From Latrodectus hesperus (Eukaryota; Arthropoda; Arachnida; Araneae; Theridiidae): a DNA stretch of 64,000 bases. The position numbers and the translations under genes are program-made. Positions 1 through 12,611 of the stretch are shown in pieces. Location: assembly GCA_037975125.1 (NCBI GenBank), contig CM075862.1, forward strand, positions 15,026,625 through 15,090,624, in the 5' to 3' direction. Under the pieces are notes generated by a model. It ran no database searches, was not told where the DNA came from, and was given only the letters and a program-made list of their open reading frames with translations. The first letter of the stretch is position 1; every line of letters begins with the position of its first letter.

Positions 1-2660
1 AGAAAAAATCAGATTTTAAAAATATATCTTAAAAAATAATAATCGTAACTAATTCGCATAAAAATATTTAAAAAAAACTAATAATAAAATTTTGAAATTT
101 GCATCACCCGATAAATTGTAATCTAATATAATAAGTAAATAAATTGAGTCTCTGGCACCCATCATTCCAAGTATAACGTGAACACGAGAACAACAATTAA
201 ATAAATAAATTTAAAAATTTTTATGTAGAACAACTTTATTTGAAAAATTTTATGTGTGTACTGTATGTTGTCGCCAATTGGCGACTTAATTTTCGCTTGG
301 CGAGATTTGCGCCGGCGAAATGGAAAAGTACCCAAATTATCTGTATTGATTTCATTTTGTTTTATTAAAATGTTGAATACTGTAGACTAATCATTCAATC
401 TACAAATTAGGATAAAGTCAATTTTAAAGACTCAATTTTTCTCTCGTCATGAATAGAAAACAATGGAAGGAATTTCGAGACACAATGCTCAGTAAAACTT
501 CAGACAGCTCGAACAGATTGATGCTGGGCATTCACCCGCAGAAGATGTATCGAAGTTTTGGGCAAACATTAAAATATTTTCTTTACCGACAGCAAGTTCC
601 AGTCATGCTTGACAACTTCTGAAGAATAAAAACATTATCATACACGTGTAGATAGTTTTGCTTAAAATATTTATGGAGTTTTCTTATTTAAATTTATATT
701 TATAATAGAAAATATGTCCAGATAGCATACACGTGATCTCAAATATTGTGAAGAAATATTTCTCGAGAAGAGAATGTGTGTACATCTGGCATATAACTCT
801 TGTTTTTATTATCTCATTGTATATTGCTATAATCGCATGAATAAACAGCTATTACAGATCAAGAAATTTCAAAATAAAATATATATGTATAGCGATAGTT
901 TTATAATAATTTCATTTTATTTTTCAATTGCTGAAAAAAAGGACCTCAATGAAGAAAAATAACACTTTAATTATGTTTCGAAATATCTCACTATTCAAAA
1001 CAATGATTTCTGTAGTTTTTGTTTCGATATGCTTTCATGCTCCCCCTGTATAATATGTATGTTTTATTTTCTATCCTTTTTGGATTCATCCATTTTTTAG
1101 GATGTTTTGATTCACGTAAAAATTTGCATGATTATCCAATTTAAAATAAATTTTATAAAAATAAAATCATTCATTTGTTAAATAATATATCAAAGAGCCA
1201 GAAAAAGTCGTTTTTTTTTCATTGAAAGTAAATACATGTGATTAAGTTTCAGAGAAGTGAAAATTCAAAGCGGCAAAACTTAACAGTTGTTCATTGATTC
1301 TTAACCTTATCTTATATTGCATTCTTAAAGTCATTCATTTAAGGTTATTCAACGTATGGGGTATTTTAGGGTGTTTCTCAATCATACTTTCCATATTGTC
1401 CTATGGGTATCCATTTGGTAAGAAGTTTGATGAGTGTGCTGGCCAATAAGATCGCAGGAATTAATCTCAAGATGCGTGCATCATTAGAGACTTAGCATTA
1501 CTTTATGAGCCAAAAATGACGTATCATAAATGATAACACAAGTGTTCCCTGGATTTCGTCAACAAATTATTCAGATTTTGAAATTTCTTTCAGGGTGAGG
1601 AGATGTGTTCTGCCGTCTTAAACAGTAACAACGGCTTTCAGGAAAGTAGTCACTAGTGTTTGAATAGCTAGGTGCACATTTGGCATGAGCTGCGAGTAGT
1701 TCCTAGTGTTTAATCACATTCAGCAACATTCTTTTCTGAAATTCGGACCATTAATATTTTCAAGCCATCAGAAATAGAATTCCTGCCTTATTCCATTGCT
1801 ATGTAATGCTAGTGGTATACTGCTATTGGAATCAATAACGATTATCATGGTATAAATTATAAACTTATTTTTCCTATCATGTATTGTCAAAGACAGACAT
1901 TTCTTTGACCACTCTGAGTATAATCTCTATCATTCAAGCAGCTTGTTATAATTTAGGAGTACCATAATTAATTTTTTAGGTAGAATGTAAATAATACATT
2001 TGTTGGCTGATTAGTATGCCGTGTGATTTGTTTGAGTACACTACCTAATTTTCATGCCCCCAATTTTACAAAGGTTTCTCTGCGTCAACAAACTAATTCC
2101 CAAAAAATTTGTTGGCAGCGCAATTGCTCGGGTGCATTCGTGAAATGAAAATGGAAGTTCACTGGCTAATCACCAATTAAATTCACCCATCTGACTTTCA
2201 GACGGTATTCGAAGTTATCCATTTGGTGTCTTACTACCATATGCTACAAAAAAACAGGAAACTTGACATCAAGAAAAAATAAATAGCAATCTTTACAGAC
2301 TTTATAAAATGAATGTTATGTAAGGTTCTTCTGAAGTCAATCGTTATTGATCTTGAAGGTTAATCATTTACATACTTGATATGAAGAAATTTGCATGTAA
2401 AAATTGCAAGGGAATTGGATTTTCTCGGGATATGCTTTGTTTCTTTCAGCATAGAACATGCGAATCTTTATTTTTAAACACACATGTGTTGAATCACAAT
2501 TTGAAGAAAGATATTTCTAAAAAGGACTTATTATTTTTATAATATTATTTTGAATTATCTACATGCGATTGAATTATATTGATATTTCTATTAGGATTCA
2601 AATGGCGGAAACTGCATGACAGATTTTAGTGCAAATAATTTCATTCGAGCTATTCATACA
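1..2660. other. AT-rich DNA without recognised gene
   Basis: Background sequence with many stops in all frames. A perfect 16 bp palindrome (GTCGCCAATTGGCGAC) lies at 270-285. One small ORF at 449-622 is listed separately. Nothing else was recognised. Confidence 0.5.
449..622 (+). other. Unrecognised 57-codon ORF
   Basis: An ATG-to-TGA reading frame of 57 residues beginning MNRKQWKEF and ending VMLDNF. Its composition looks less AT-biased than its surroundings, which is the only reason to list it. I recognise no domain. It is polar and basic with no signal peptide or membrane segment. It could be a fragment of a decayed element, a small exon, or chance. Confidence 0.12.
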
Positions 2661-2664
2661 TACA

Positions 2665-2840
2665 TTGAGAGAGTGATTCCTCTGGTGGTGCCATCTATCG
2701 GAGAAGTCTGAGAGCAAAATCATACTTTCACCTTCTTGGTGCTCTGGTTAAGCGAAAGACGCAACCTACTGACTTAAAGTCGCATAGCCGATAGAAAAGT
2801 GAGCTTGACTTGTCCAAGTAACAACAACAACAGAAATGTT
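2665..2840 (+). repeat. SINE 3' end, 5'-truncated copy
   Basis: The last ~170 bp of a SINE whose tail also occurs inverted at 23166-23474 and 29940-30320. Shared landmarks are CCATCTATCGGAG near 2690, ACTTTCACCTTC near 2727, a run resembling GCTTGACTTGTCCAAGT, and a terminal (CAA)n tail at about 2821-2835. The tRNA head is absent, as expected for a 5'-truncated retroposition product. Confidence 0.7.
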
Positions 2841-4050
2841 ATAAGACACCATGCAGTTAGATTACATTTTTAATTAATAATTGATATTAAATTTATTAAA
2901 ATCTTAAACATTAATTTAACTAATTTTTATAAATCTTATATCTTAATTTTAAAACACTTAAATAATTTTTATTTATGGATTTTTTTTCACATTTAATAAG
3001 ATATTTTTTCATTTCAAATTAAAAGTTTTTTCGTTTCCTTCTTATTTAAAAATGACAATTTAAATAGCATTCACTTCTTAGATAATGGCAACGCCGCTGG
3101 GAATCACTTTGGCTTACTGCAATTATAAAATTGATGAATTTTAGAAAATTGCGTTTAAAATATTTAATAGAAAATAATGGAGCAACAAACGTTTAAAAAG
3201 AATGCTGAAGACCAACATTTTAAAAAAAATTTGCAGTTTTACATTACAAGAAATAAAATTACAGAATATGAGGATGCCGCTGTTTTTTGTAGCATTCAAC
3301 TTTACAAATATTGAAAATTTATCGTTCCTAGCAGGATTTATTATTATTATTTTGTGAAAAATATTTCGAATCAAATAACTAAAAAAGAAAATTTGTCTGA
3401 CAAAAGAGTTACAAAAATGTGTGAACATTTCGAATAGTGCTGAAGGTAATTACACAATTTCAGTTTTTTAAAATTTACATTTTTAAATTTCCTATAGATT
3501 TGTGGCGATTATTTCTGCAGATTATTGCAGTTCATTGCAAACTTCTGAAAAAAACCCAGTTAAAACTCTTTTTAACCGATAGGATAAATATTTTCAATCT
3601 ATGTCTATAATTGTCTTCTTTGTACTAAAAGTAAATTCGTGGATATATATGTTGGTAAGCAATATAAAAATTTCTTTGATAATATTTTGAAAAAATAGAT
3701 ATAATATGAAATTATACAATTTTTGCAATAATTTTAGTGTTTCTAATTAAGATTTTTAACAGTTAAAACTAATAATGTGTATGATTATTATATTTTCTTA
3801 TACCTATATCTCTTTCATCTTTTTCTTTCCTTATTTTTTAATGACTGAAAGAAAAATTTTCTTTAATTAAATTAGTGGAGAAGAATTATCAACTTATAAT
3901 TACTCTTGGAGTCAAAACAATTCCGATTATCTCTAAAAGTTATTTCATCAAATATTCACCAGAGCAACACACAGTGCAAAAACAGATGCAAAATTTTAAG
4001 TTCAACATTTGACACCGAACTGTTCTTAATAACTATTTTTAGAATAAGCT
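2841..4050. other. AT-rich DNA, nothing recognised
   Basis: Low-complexity AT-rich sequence. The longest frame, on the minus strand at 3141-3428, has no recognisable domain and looks like chance. Confidence 0.5.
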
Positions 4051-4062
4051 AGTGATGATAAT

Positions 4063-4300
4063 GAGTAACTGTTCTTTGAATTAGTGACATTAGTGAGGAA
4101 CTGTTCTATGACTTAGTGACACTAGTGAGTAACTGTTCTTTGAATTAGTTACGTTAGTGAGAAACTGTTCTTTGAATTAGTGACATTAGTGAGTAACTGT
4201 TCTTTGAAATAGTGACGTTAGTGAGTAACTGTGCTTTGAATTAGTAATGTTAGTGAGTAACTTTTCTTTGAATTAGTGATGTTAGTGAGTAACAGTCCCT
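4063..4300. repeat. 32 bp minisatellite, about 8 copies
   Basis: A tandem array with exact 32 bp spacing. The motif GAGTAACTG or a variant starts at 4063, 4095, 4127, 4159, 4191, 4223, 4255 and 4287. Each unit contains CTTTGAATTAGTGA. Units differ by a few substitutions and no indels. Confidence 0.9.
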
Positions 4301-4725
4301 AGAATGAAAACAACCGGGTAGTTCAAAAAATTATTAATTACACTATACATAAAAACTGAGACAAATACGGAAACAAATACGAACTTATATGAGAGGACAG
4401 GTCACAATTAACATTTAGTTTGCGAACACAGCATTTCACTACCGTACTTCATGGCAGCTAAAATTCTAAGCACCGTTTGTGGTTCATTTTGCTTCTTGTC
4501 AGGTGCATAATTAGTTTCTTGCTGCTAGCAGAAGTTCCATAAAATAGTTCTGTTACAAACTAAGATTACTTCCATTGGCGAATCTCAGAAATCGATCTGT
4601 AAAAGAACTTTTGCTATATTTACGTCAGAAAAATGTTAGTCTAGATTTAGATATATTCATATTCATTTAAATATGAATATAAGCATTTTAAATATTTTTT
4701 TAAAACACATTATTAATAATTAGTT

Positions 4726-4777
<52 letters not shown>

Positions 4778-7090
4778 ATCTTTCAAAAGATACTTGAAGT
4801 GAAGTCTCAATAAACGATTCAGAGATTATAGGAATTTTTTTTTAACTGTAAATCTTACTTCTATCTATTCGAAAAAACATTTCACTATAAAAATAATAAA
4901 TTTACAGAATGCAATAAATTTTGTTTTATGAAAAATAAATTGATACTGAAAAAAATTGTCTGCCGACAAACTAAATAAGCTTGAAAAATTTCCTCAGTTG
5001 CCTTAAACTGTAAATAGTATCATGATTTATTTCGTTTTATTAATCTAATTTACCAATTTCATTAATAACCTTTAAGTATAAAAATGGTAATAATATGAAT
5101 CATTTTTAAATACTGATTATTCCAATCTTATTGCATGCCTTCATAAACAATATTGAACAATATCTGAATGGATGTCACTGATTGATACCTTTCCTGATAG
5201 CCTCTGGTCGTTTATGTTCTGCAGAACGTGCCACGTGTGTAAAAGCATCTGACCTCAGTTGCTACTGACAATTTTATTAATTACCCTTATTTCTGAATGA
5301 TTTAGAATCGTGTTCAGAATGAGCGGGAGTAATAATTCAAGAGAAGAAGATTCATCCTGGCACTTTTATGGTAAAAATAACTAAACTAAAAGTGGTCATT
5401 GGAAAACGAGAAAAAGGGAAAGGAAAACAAAAAAGAAACAAAACAATCAAACTCTTTATTACGAAAAGAAGAAGGAGGAGGAAAAGTTTTCTGATCAAAA
5501 CTTATTTTTACTGCTTTCAAAGTGCTCAAAACTCTTGGTAAAAGCGATAAAAATAAGAGCAAAAATTTCGGGAAGAGAGGTAAGGATAAGAATTCGAAGA
5601 CGCATCGGATAAGACATAATGAGAAAAGGGGCCGCAGAGGAATACTGCATCGAGGGGGGGGGGCAGAGGGGACGAAAACCCTGGCCTGCATCGAAGATAA
5701 AAATAAAAGTAAATAAATAAGAAAATAAGAACCTCAAGATTCCTGATGAAGTTAGTAGTGACCGACAGGGTTACGAGATTAAAGGAAAAGGCGTCGCCAA
5801 GAAAACGTGAGTACTCGCCAAGAATTCTTAACTACCTTTCATCATGTCTAAAGGTGTATTAACCATTGTATCCTCCCCAGTCTAGTACAAACCCCAGAAC
5901 GCTATTGGTTCTTCACTTCAGCAATACAGAACATTTACGTTATTGCGTTTACCCAAATGTATGTACGCCATGTTTATTGGAATCGATGCATTTCCTGTGG
6001 CGGTGAACCTTTCTGTCACAATGTATACTCAGCAATCAATGACATTGATTCATTTATGCAGGAGGAATTCTGCACATTAAATTCACACATTTTTATAAAA
6101 TTATATGGAACACAAAATAATTCATATAATGGGAAAATTGTCAAAGAATATCTATCAGTAGTAAAATATTATATTTGATGGATTTTCTTGTAGAGAAAGT
6201 TATTTAAATATTCCATATCATTAGTTCTATTTTAGTTATTTGGCAAACAATAATCTCTCCTTCAAGTGGTTAAAAATGAATGATTAAAGAGAAAATTTAG
6301 ATGAAATTCGTTTTTATTGTAATATTGATTATTGAAATGGTTGCAAATTTCTTTTATCTTAAAATAGTATTTTTAAATAAAAAAAAATTAAATAATTTTT
6401 TTAAATAAAATTTTTTTTAAATAGAACGAAAATTTTTCAAAAATTATTTTACTTATGTTAATAGCAGAGAGAAATAATTTTTTTAAAATTATTGAGAGAG
6501 AGAGAGAGAGTACACACATTTTATTATTATATATCACAAATAACCACTAAGCGAATTTGCGGTAGGAATTTAATTTACCAATGTACAGAGAATTCATTTT
6601 TCTCATTCTTTTAATCGGAAACGTTTTTTCTTAGTTCCTGTTTATTTTACTATTGTTTTTCCTTTTAATATCTCACATAAATGTTAAATTTTTGTTTCAA
6701 AACTTTTAAAAAATATATTCTTGAATTATAAGATTTTTTTGAGGAAAAATAACTTTGATTTCAAACGCAATAGTCTTTTAAAATCAAATGTGTTTCTTAT
6801 GTGATTTCTAAGTTTTTTCTTTATATTTTATCAAATAAATATGTTGATTTTCAGTAAGATCCAAGTGTGTGTGTGCGTGTGAAAAACCAAACTCAGCATT
6901 TTTCACCTGTAGCTCGTAAAAAGCTGAATGCTGCATTAAGACATGTAACAGGTCGATACCAGCCTTTAGTTTTAAAAATTTCGATTGTTCATTAATTAGT
7001 GCTTTATAAAGACGAGCATTTACTTGCGTATTATAAATTCTTAAACGAGGTGAAAAAGTAATCCATACTTTTCATTCAACGATTTATTTA
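4301..7090. other. Mostly AT-rich; short (TA)n and (GA)n
   Basis: Contains a (TA)n run at about 4730-4770 and a (GA)n run near 6494-6510. From 5380 to 5900 the sequence is purine-rich, with a run of nine G near 5655. The short frames there are low-complexity Lys/Arg or Phe/Leu strings and are not believable proteins. Confidence 0.5.
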
Positions 7091-7092
7091 CA

Positions 7093-7124
7093 TCAATTTG
7101 TTGGCACAAGGGCCAACAAATTGA
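7093..7124. repeat. Short perfect inverted repeat
   Basis: 13 bp perfect arms (7093-7105 and 7112-7124, TCAATTTGTTGGC and its complement) around a 6 nt loop. It lies at the left boundary of the tandem repeat that follows. Confidence 0.8.
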
Positions 7125-7870
7125 CAAAAATTACCAGTTAGCTAAAGCTACTATACACAGCATTTTGTCATTATTATTCAGCTAATTATATGCATCTTAA
7201 TCCATAAAAGCACAGTTTTAAGTTATCAGTTCCAACATAACTTCTCTCATAAGGAATTATCTTGTAAATATCCTAAGGAATTATATAAGTAGCAACAAAT
7301 TGGGGCACAGATGCTGTATAAATCAGGATACAAAATTCTGAATTTGTTTGGCGATGAGGAAATGTTTCCAAGTTGACGTATATACTAGGGTTGTCAAAAT
7401 AGAATTTTCTCCATAATTCTTATAGGTCTCCATCTCTATATCATAATGAAAACCAGGATGCATAAGAGAATCCGTCAAAAAATCACCAAAGTCAGAATTT
7501 GGTATCCTGGATTATATGGTTATCTGCATAAATTGGCATATTTCTTCCAAATAAAATGCTACAACTTAGGCCAAATCACTATACACAGCACTTTCATTAC
7601 CATTCGGCCAGTTTAAACATCTGAATACATAAAAGTCCGATTTTGAGGGGTAAATCCTTATGTAATCCCTTTCTTAAGCAACTATCTAGTAATAGGGGCA
7701 ACAAATTCACATATTCCTTCCAAATAAAAGGTTGCCAGCTTAATGAAGCTACTTATGCACAATATTTTCACATTATTTGACTTCTATAATCACCCCAGTC
7801 TGTAAGAATACAGTTTTAGTTGACTATTCACTTTTATTTTGAGGATAATCTAACATGAATTTCAGCATCT
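7113..7870. repeat. Diverged ~175 bp tandem repeat, 3 units
   Basis: Three related units (about 7113-7303, 7529-7704 and 7698-7870) share CAACAAATT at the start, CTATACACAGCA in the middle and a CATAAAAG-like block later. A MITE at 7304-7528 splits the first from the second. The units are clearly diverged, so the array is old. Confidence 0.6.
7304..7528. mobile_element. MITE of the GGCACAG-ended group
   Basis: A 225 bp element starting GGCACAGATGCTGTATAA and ending with an inverted relative (TTATATGGTTATCTGC). It is flanked by 8 bp near-duplicates (CAAATTGG at 7296-7303, TAAATTGG at 7529-7536). Internal blocks ACTAGGGTT, AAAATAGAATTTTCT and GTCTCCAT match the copy at 30553-30807. It has no coding capacity. 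A hAT-like origin is inferred from the 8 bp duplication. Confidence 0.65.
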
Positions 7871-8044
7871 TAGCCCCCTCTCGAACAGAATATACTTGCA
7901 GTAAAAATGCACCTTTAAAAGCATAAAGATTTTGAGAAATTCAATGAAGGATTAAAAAGTGTGGATTTATAGAACGGGGTCTTATGTATACATACATTAT
8001 TTTAACTATTCTACAAAAATTTATCAATGTTAGAATTACATTTA

Positions 8045-8326
8045 GAAGCCCGGTTGCTTAGTGATAGCGTTTCACGCTCCCAAGGCACAGGTCCGAGGTC
8101 CGGTCCTCTGACTGGGCAAGGTCGACTCAGCCTTTCATCCCTTCAGTGGGTCGTTAAACTGAGTGCCAAGCATGCTTGGGAACTAAACAGTGTGTGTTTC
8201 GCATCAGGCTGACCACCTAATCGGGGCATATGCTTCTCACCCCAGGCCCTCTCGGTCAAGAGCACAATGATGGGCATTGTAGGCTTTGACTCACATAGAT
8301 TGTATTGCCCCAGAGTTTAGTTTTAG
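8045..8326 (+). repeat. tRNA-derived SINE with 12 bp TSD
   Basis: A GC-richer 282 bp unit flanked by perfect copies of GAATTACATTTA (8033-8044 and 8327-8338). The head resembles a tRNA gene, with a box-A-like GGTTGCTTAGTGATAGCG and a box-B-like GGTCCGAGGTCCGGTCC. The body contains CCTTTCATCCCTTCAGTGGG and CACCCCAGGCCCTCTCGG. The 61-residue frame across it is a by-product. A later mariner inserted into the TA ending its right duplication. Confidence 0.75.
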
Positions 8327-8338
8327 GAATTACATTTA

Positions 8339-9606
8339 TACGAGGGTTACTCTGAAATTTTTGAGATACGCGCAGACGAGAATTTACAAAATAAAAATCA
8401 CTGTTTAATTTTAAAGTACAAAGTATTTTAACACAGAAGACGATTTTTTACAGACTTACTTCAACTTGTTTAGAGCGGAATAAATTTTAAACAGAAGAGA
8501 AAATGGAGTTGACGCGAAAACATTTTCGCGCTATGATTTTCTACGATTTCAAAGCAGGATTAAATCAAGAAGAATACGTTCAACGGTTTGCAATCAGCAT
8601 TTGGTGATGAATCTCCAGCTCGTGCTACTGTATTCAGATGGTTTAGAGAATTTAGAAGAGGTCGCAATTTTCTTCAGGATGAAGAACACACAGGAAAGCC
8701 GCCGTCGGCAGTCATCCCGGATAAAATGTCTGCCATACGAAAAATGTTAATGGATGATAATCGCTGTATTTATCAAATGATACAGAAGGAACTTAACATT
8801 GGATTCGTAGCCATACACAAAATCATTCATGAAGAATTACATATGAAAAAATTAGTTTGCCGTTGGGTTTCCCATAATCTAAGAGCATCAAAAAGAGGAG
8901 CGTATCAGCATCAGTAAAGAAACTCTTAATATGCTGAATGATGGTGGCCACCGCATCATTTCTAAAATTGTAACAGGTGATGAAAACGTACATACCGTTT
9001 TTTGACGCTCCAACACGTCAAGAAAGCAAAGTATGGGTCTTTGAAGATGATCCCGCGTTGACAATGGTGAAAAATCTCCGCGCACTGAAAAAAGTGATGT
9101 ATGCCGTTTTCTTCAGAAGTACGGGATTGGTCAAAGCCATCAAGTTGGAAGGACAAAAGACATTAACAGCAAACTGGTATACCACTAAATGTCTTCCAGA
9201 AATTCTACAAGAACTGAATGTTAGGGGACTAATGCTACATCATGACAATGCATCTTCACATACAGCCGGATTAACAGTTGAGTTTCTTAAACAAAAACAA
9301 ATTAAAGTGATCGAACATCTGCCGTATTCACCTGATCTACCTATGTGCGACTTTTGGTTATTCTTTAATTTAAAAAAGAACTTACGTGGACGTCGTTTTC
9401 ATTCAGAAGAAGAGATTGATGTGGCTATAAATGCATTTTTTTCATCTATTCGAAGAAATGAATGGCTTGAGGCATTTAATCTGTGGAAAATTCGTCTACA
9501 AAAGTGCATTGATGCTGGAGGAGACTACTTTGAACACATCTAAAATTTTGTAAGCATAACTTTAAAAACCTAGTTTTATCTCAAAAATTTCAGAGTGACC
9601 CTCGTA
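8339..9606 (+). mobile_element. Complete mariner element, 1,268 bp
   Basis: Bounded by TA dinucleotides (8337-8338 and 9607-9608), the mariner target duplication. The terminal inverted repeats are 30 bp and match at 29 of 30 positions. They begin TACGAGGGT and end in TTTTTGAGATA. The length is typical for mariner. The transposase inside is frameshifted, so the copy is non-autonomous, although its ends look intact enough to be bound in trans. Confidence 0.95.
8503..9543 (+). pseudogene. mariner transposase, three frameshifts
   Basis: The start ATG is at 8503, after the 5' inverted repeat. The reading moves frame near 8586, again near 8880 and again near 8980. The pieces nevertheless cover a normal mariner transposase of about 345 residues. 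The N-terminal helix-turn-helix region includes ATVFRWFREFRRG. The first catalytic Asp lies in VTGDE at a frameshift. The second is in HHDNASSH (codon 9244) and the third in CDFWLF (codon 9349), 34 residues apart, giving the DD34D signature. The linker YSPDLPMCD is the family's YSPDL motif. The protein ends GGDYFEHI followed by TAA. The role would be cut-and-paste transposition at TA sites. The frame breaks make this copy a pseudogene. Confidence 0.93.
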
Positions 9607-9608
9607 TA

Positions 9609-12600
9609 ATAAAAATGTGATATGCTATTTACCTAAAGTAATATCTCTACTAATTCTTTGGTTAACAAATTCAAGGCATTACTAAAAAACCAATGATTTC
9701 TGCTATTTTTAGTAAATTTTTTTCGTGAGCACGATGCTCAAGTTGTTGGAGATTTCCCACAAATGAAGAAGTTTTATTATACTTATTTGGCACTACATCC
9801 TTAAACCATTCAAGATGTTAGAACATCAAAAAAATAATGCAAAGATTAATACAATCATGTCAAAGCGCTTGCAAATAAAAAAAGGAAAACATGTTCTTAC
9901 CGCACTTCGACAAGCAGCAGGTGACTAAGAATAAATCTCAAGAGAATTATTGAATTCATGGACAACGAAAACTTATTTTAATCACCATAGCTTAACAAAT
10001 TGTTTCTATAGATTGAACATGGAACACAAAACAATCACATACACAGGAATTAACGGTAGATAGATTTGAAAGGAAGAAAGAAACAAAAATCAAAGATAAA
10101 AAGATCAACTGAATTATCAGATATGCAAAATTAGCGACACGTGATGGTGCAGAATGTAATAAAGTTCTTTTAACTCAACAAGAAACTGTAAGAATTATTA
10201 AAATGAAACAATCCTAAATGATTGATTTTTGATTTTATATATTAACCTAAATAAAGAAAAAGAACGTGCAACCTTTCGTTTGTTGCCCTAAACAAAAATT
10301 ATTAAATATTTTGCTTACAAAAATTAATTGAATTTCTTGTATTGATTTCAACTGTGTTTTTTTAAATTTTAAATTAGAAATATTTACTTTATTTACATGT
10401 TTTTTTTAATTTAAGCATCATCAAATACATTCTTTAAACATAAAGTTTTTAAGCGTTCTTTCTCATCGAGTGATTAATAAATTATAGGCTAATTCCTCGC
10501 ATTTGACAAGACTATTAAAGATTATGGACAAATTATTTAGTATTCCTAAATGATGGGCATAATTATTTCACCTTTTTTGTTGTTCATGGACTTTATACGT
10601 AAATAAAAAATTTCAATAACTTTGTGAACATCTTTTTCAATTTATTTAAATTCATTACAAAAATAAAAGAAAATTAATTTTATAATACCATAATTTAAAT
10701 ATAATTGAACCAACTACGGAAGTTTCCAGATAAATGCATTTCTTATTTGTTTTTATTAGGGATCTGAAATGGGAAATCAAAGCGATTTTAATAATTTAAT
10801 TTCTTCTAGAAAAGTTTTATATAAAAATATTTTTAATGAAAAATTTTATTGTGGTTAATTATAATTGCAACAATTTTTCAAAACAAATACCTTTCAATCT
10901 TCTTAGTCAATAGCATAACAACAAATGTTAGCATATTCCATCCTGACATACTTTATAATGGATGATTATTTACTGTATAGAAAAAAATGGTGGATTTTTT
11001 TTTATTTCTGCAAGTTATTCGAAAAATAAGAACGATGTGTTTATTAAAAATGTATTTAGCGAAATGCAAAAAATAAATATAATTGTGAAAAAAAAATTCA
11101 ATAATACAATAATAAATAAAATTTCAATGAAAATTGTTTTTGATTGTTTTATAAAACTACCGTATTATTTGAACTGTAAAAAATGCATGTTACATTACGT
11201 TTGCTTGTACAGTTAAAAAGTTACGATTAAATATGAATACTAGGATATATAGGTTTAACAGGATTTATAAGTTAACAGATAATTTTCGCTAAAATATTTT
11301 TGCTCTCGTTTATTTTCATAGTGAAGTGATATTTTTTCTAGATTAAAAAAAAATTGAAACAGTTACAGGAACAGTTAAAATCTTAAAACAAAAAGCAATG
11401 TTGTGGAACATTTTCTGATGGTTACAAAATGTAAACGATAAAGTAGAAGCTAAATAAGCTCACCAGCCAGGAATCTGAATTAGAAGTTGATATTTTTTTA
11501 TCTCAATACAAAAGCAGAAATATTCTTTAGATTGTTGTAGACACTATACCAGTCGAGTTAACGTGATCAAAGGGCTATGGAATGTTCCTCCTTCATCAAA
11601 AAGCTGAAACAATGAGTGAGAAAATCAATATTTTCTTTTAAAATTGTTTCCAAATCAGGTTTAAGCAAAAGATGTAATAATAATATCACTAAGTGGGTGA
11701 CATGATTTCTAGTGAATACATAATGAATGAATACATAAAACTTGTTGATGTTTCGATAAAGACTTTTGTATAACTTGAGGAAAGGAAAAGATCCAATACC
11801 TAAGTGACAGAAGATGAATTCCTCCTCTAGTAAATACAAATCTCTTTTCAGGAGGAATCGGAAGTTGTTGTTCCACTTATTCAAATACTTTCAGATTCTG
11901 CAAAACGTTCCAGTTGTTCAACCATTCTATTATAAATATCTAACTAAATAACTTTTCAAGTTTTTCTTTGAAGCAATTAATTTGTCACCGTTTTCGAGCA
12001 CCAAATTATTTTAATATTTGTCATATTACATAGTCTTAATTGACTGTCATTCCATAGATTAATATTTTTGTGAGTTTAACATCTTTTTTCTCCTAAATAT
12101 TGAATTAATTAAATTTTAATTTTTCCCTATTTGTTATTTATGAAGAATTTCTGGATAAGAATTATTAATTTTCGTTCGTATCCAATTTCTTTCTCCATTT
12201 GAAAAAAAATTAAGACATAGCCAATGTAACATCTAGAATAACCTAGTTAGCTATCTTGACAAACGTTGTTAATATAATAGATGAACTTTGATCTTATTTT
12301 AAAAAAAGTAAAAATCTAACCAAGCAACATGGGGTGTTTATCAAAAAATATAGTTTGTTATCGTCAAATGCGCTTCAGCTTAGTAACTCGTTTATCTTTC
12401 ATTGTGTTGTAAACATGTTGAAAAAGTAATTTTAAAATCTTAAGACATAAAGTCTGTATTTAAATGTTAGTTTTCTGAGGCAATGTGATAGGGTAGATCT
12501 AACGAAAAAAATTTAAAAATTCCAATTTCAATTTTATATTTCAAATGGGAATCCCTAATTTCTAATCCAGTTGAACGCATTTCTCATATTCCTTCCAATT

Positions 12601-12610
12601 CCTACACTAT
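9609..12610. other. AT-rich DNA, nothing recognised
   Basis: Three kilobases of low-complexity sequence. A 105-residue minus-strand frame at 11567-11884 (begins MNKWNNNFRF) and an 84-residue plus frame at 10962-11216 have no recognisable domain. The second is Lys/Asn/Ile-rich as expected of AT-rich DNA. Confidence 0.45.
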
Positions 12611-12611
12611 A

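Noticed and set aside
4063..4300. CRISPR-like array
   Set aside because: Regular spacing, but the whole 32 bp unit is repeated with no unique spacers; the sequence is clearly eukaryotic.
5386..5737. Overlapping ORFs on both strands around 5.4-5.7 kb
   Set aside because: Arise from purine-rich low-complexity sequence; Lys/Arg on one strand and Phe/Leu/Ser on the other.
8977..9543. Domesticated (host-recruited) mariner transposase
   Set aside because: It lies within intact inverted repeats and TA duplications and is frameshifted upstream, so it is an ordinary dead element.
11567..11884. 105-codon minus-strand ORF as a host gene
   Set aside because: No recognisable domain, composition expected of AT-rich DNA, no splice or promoter context.
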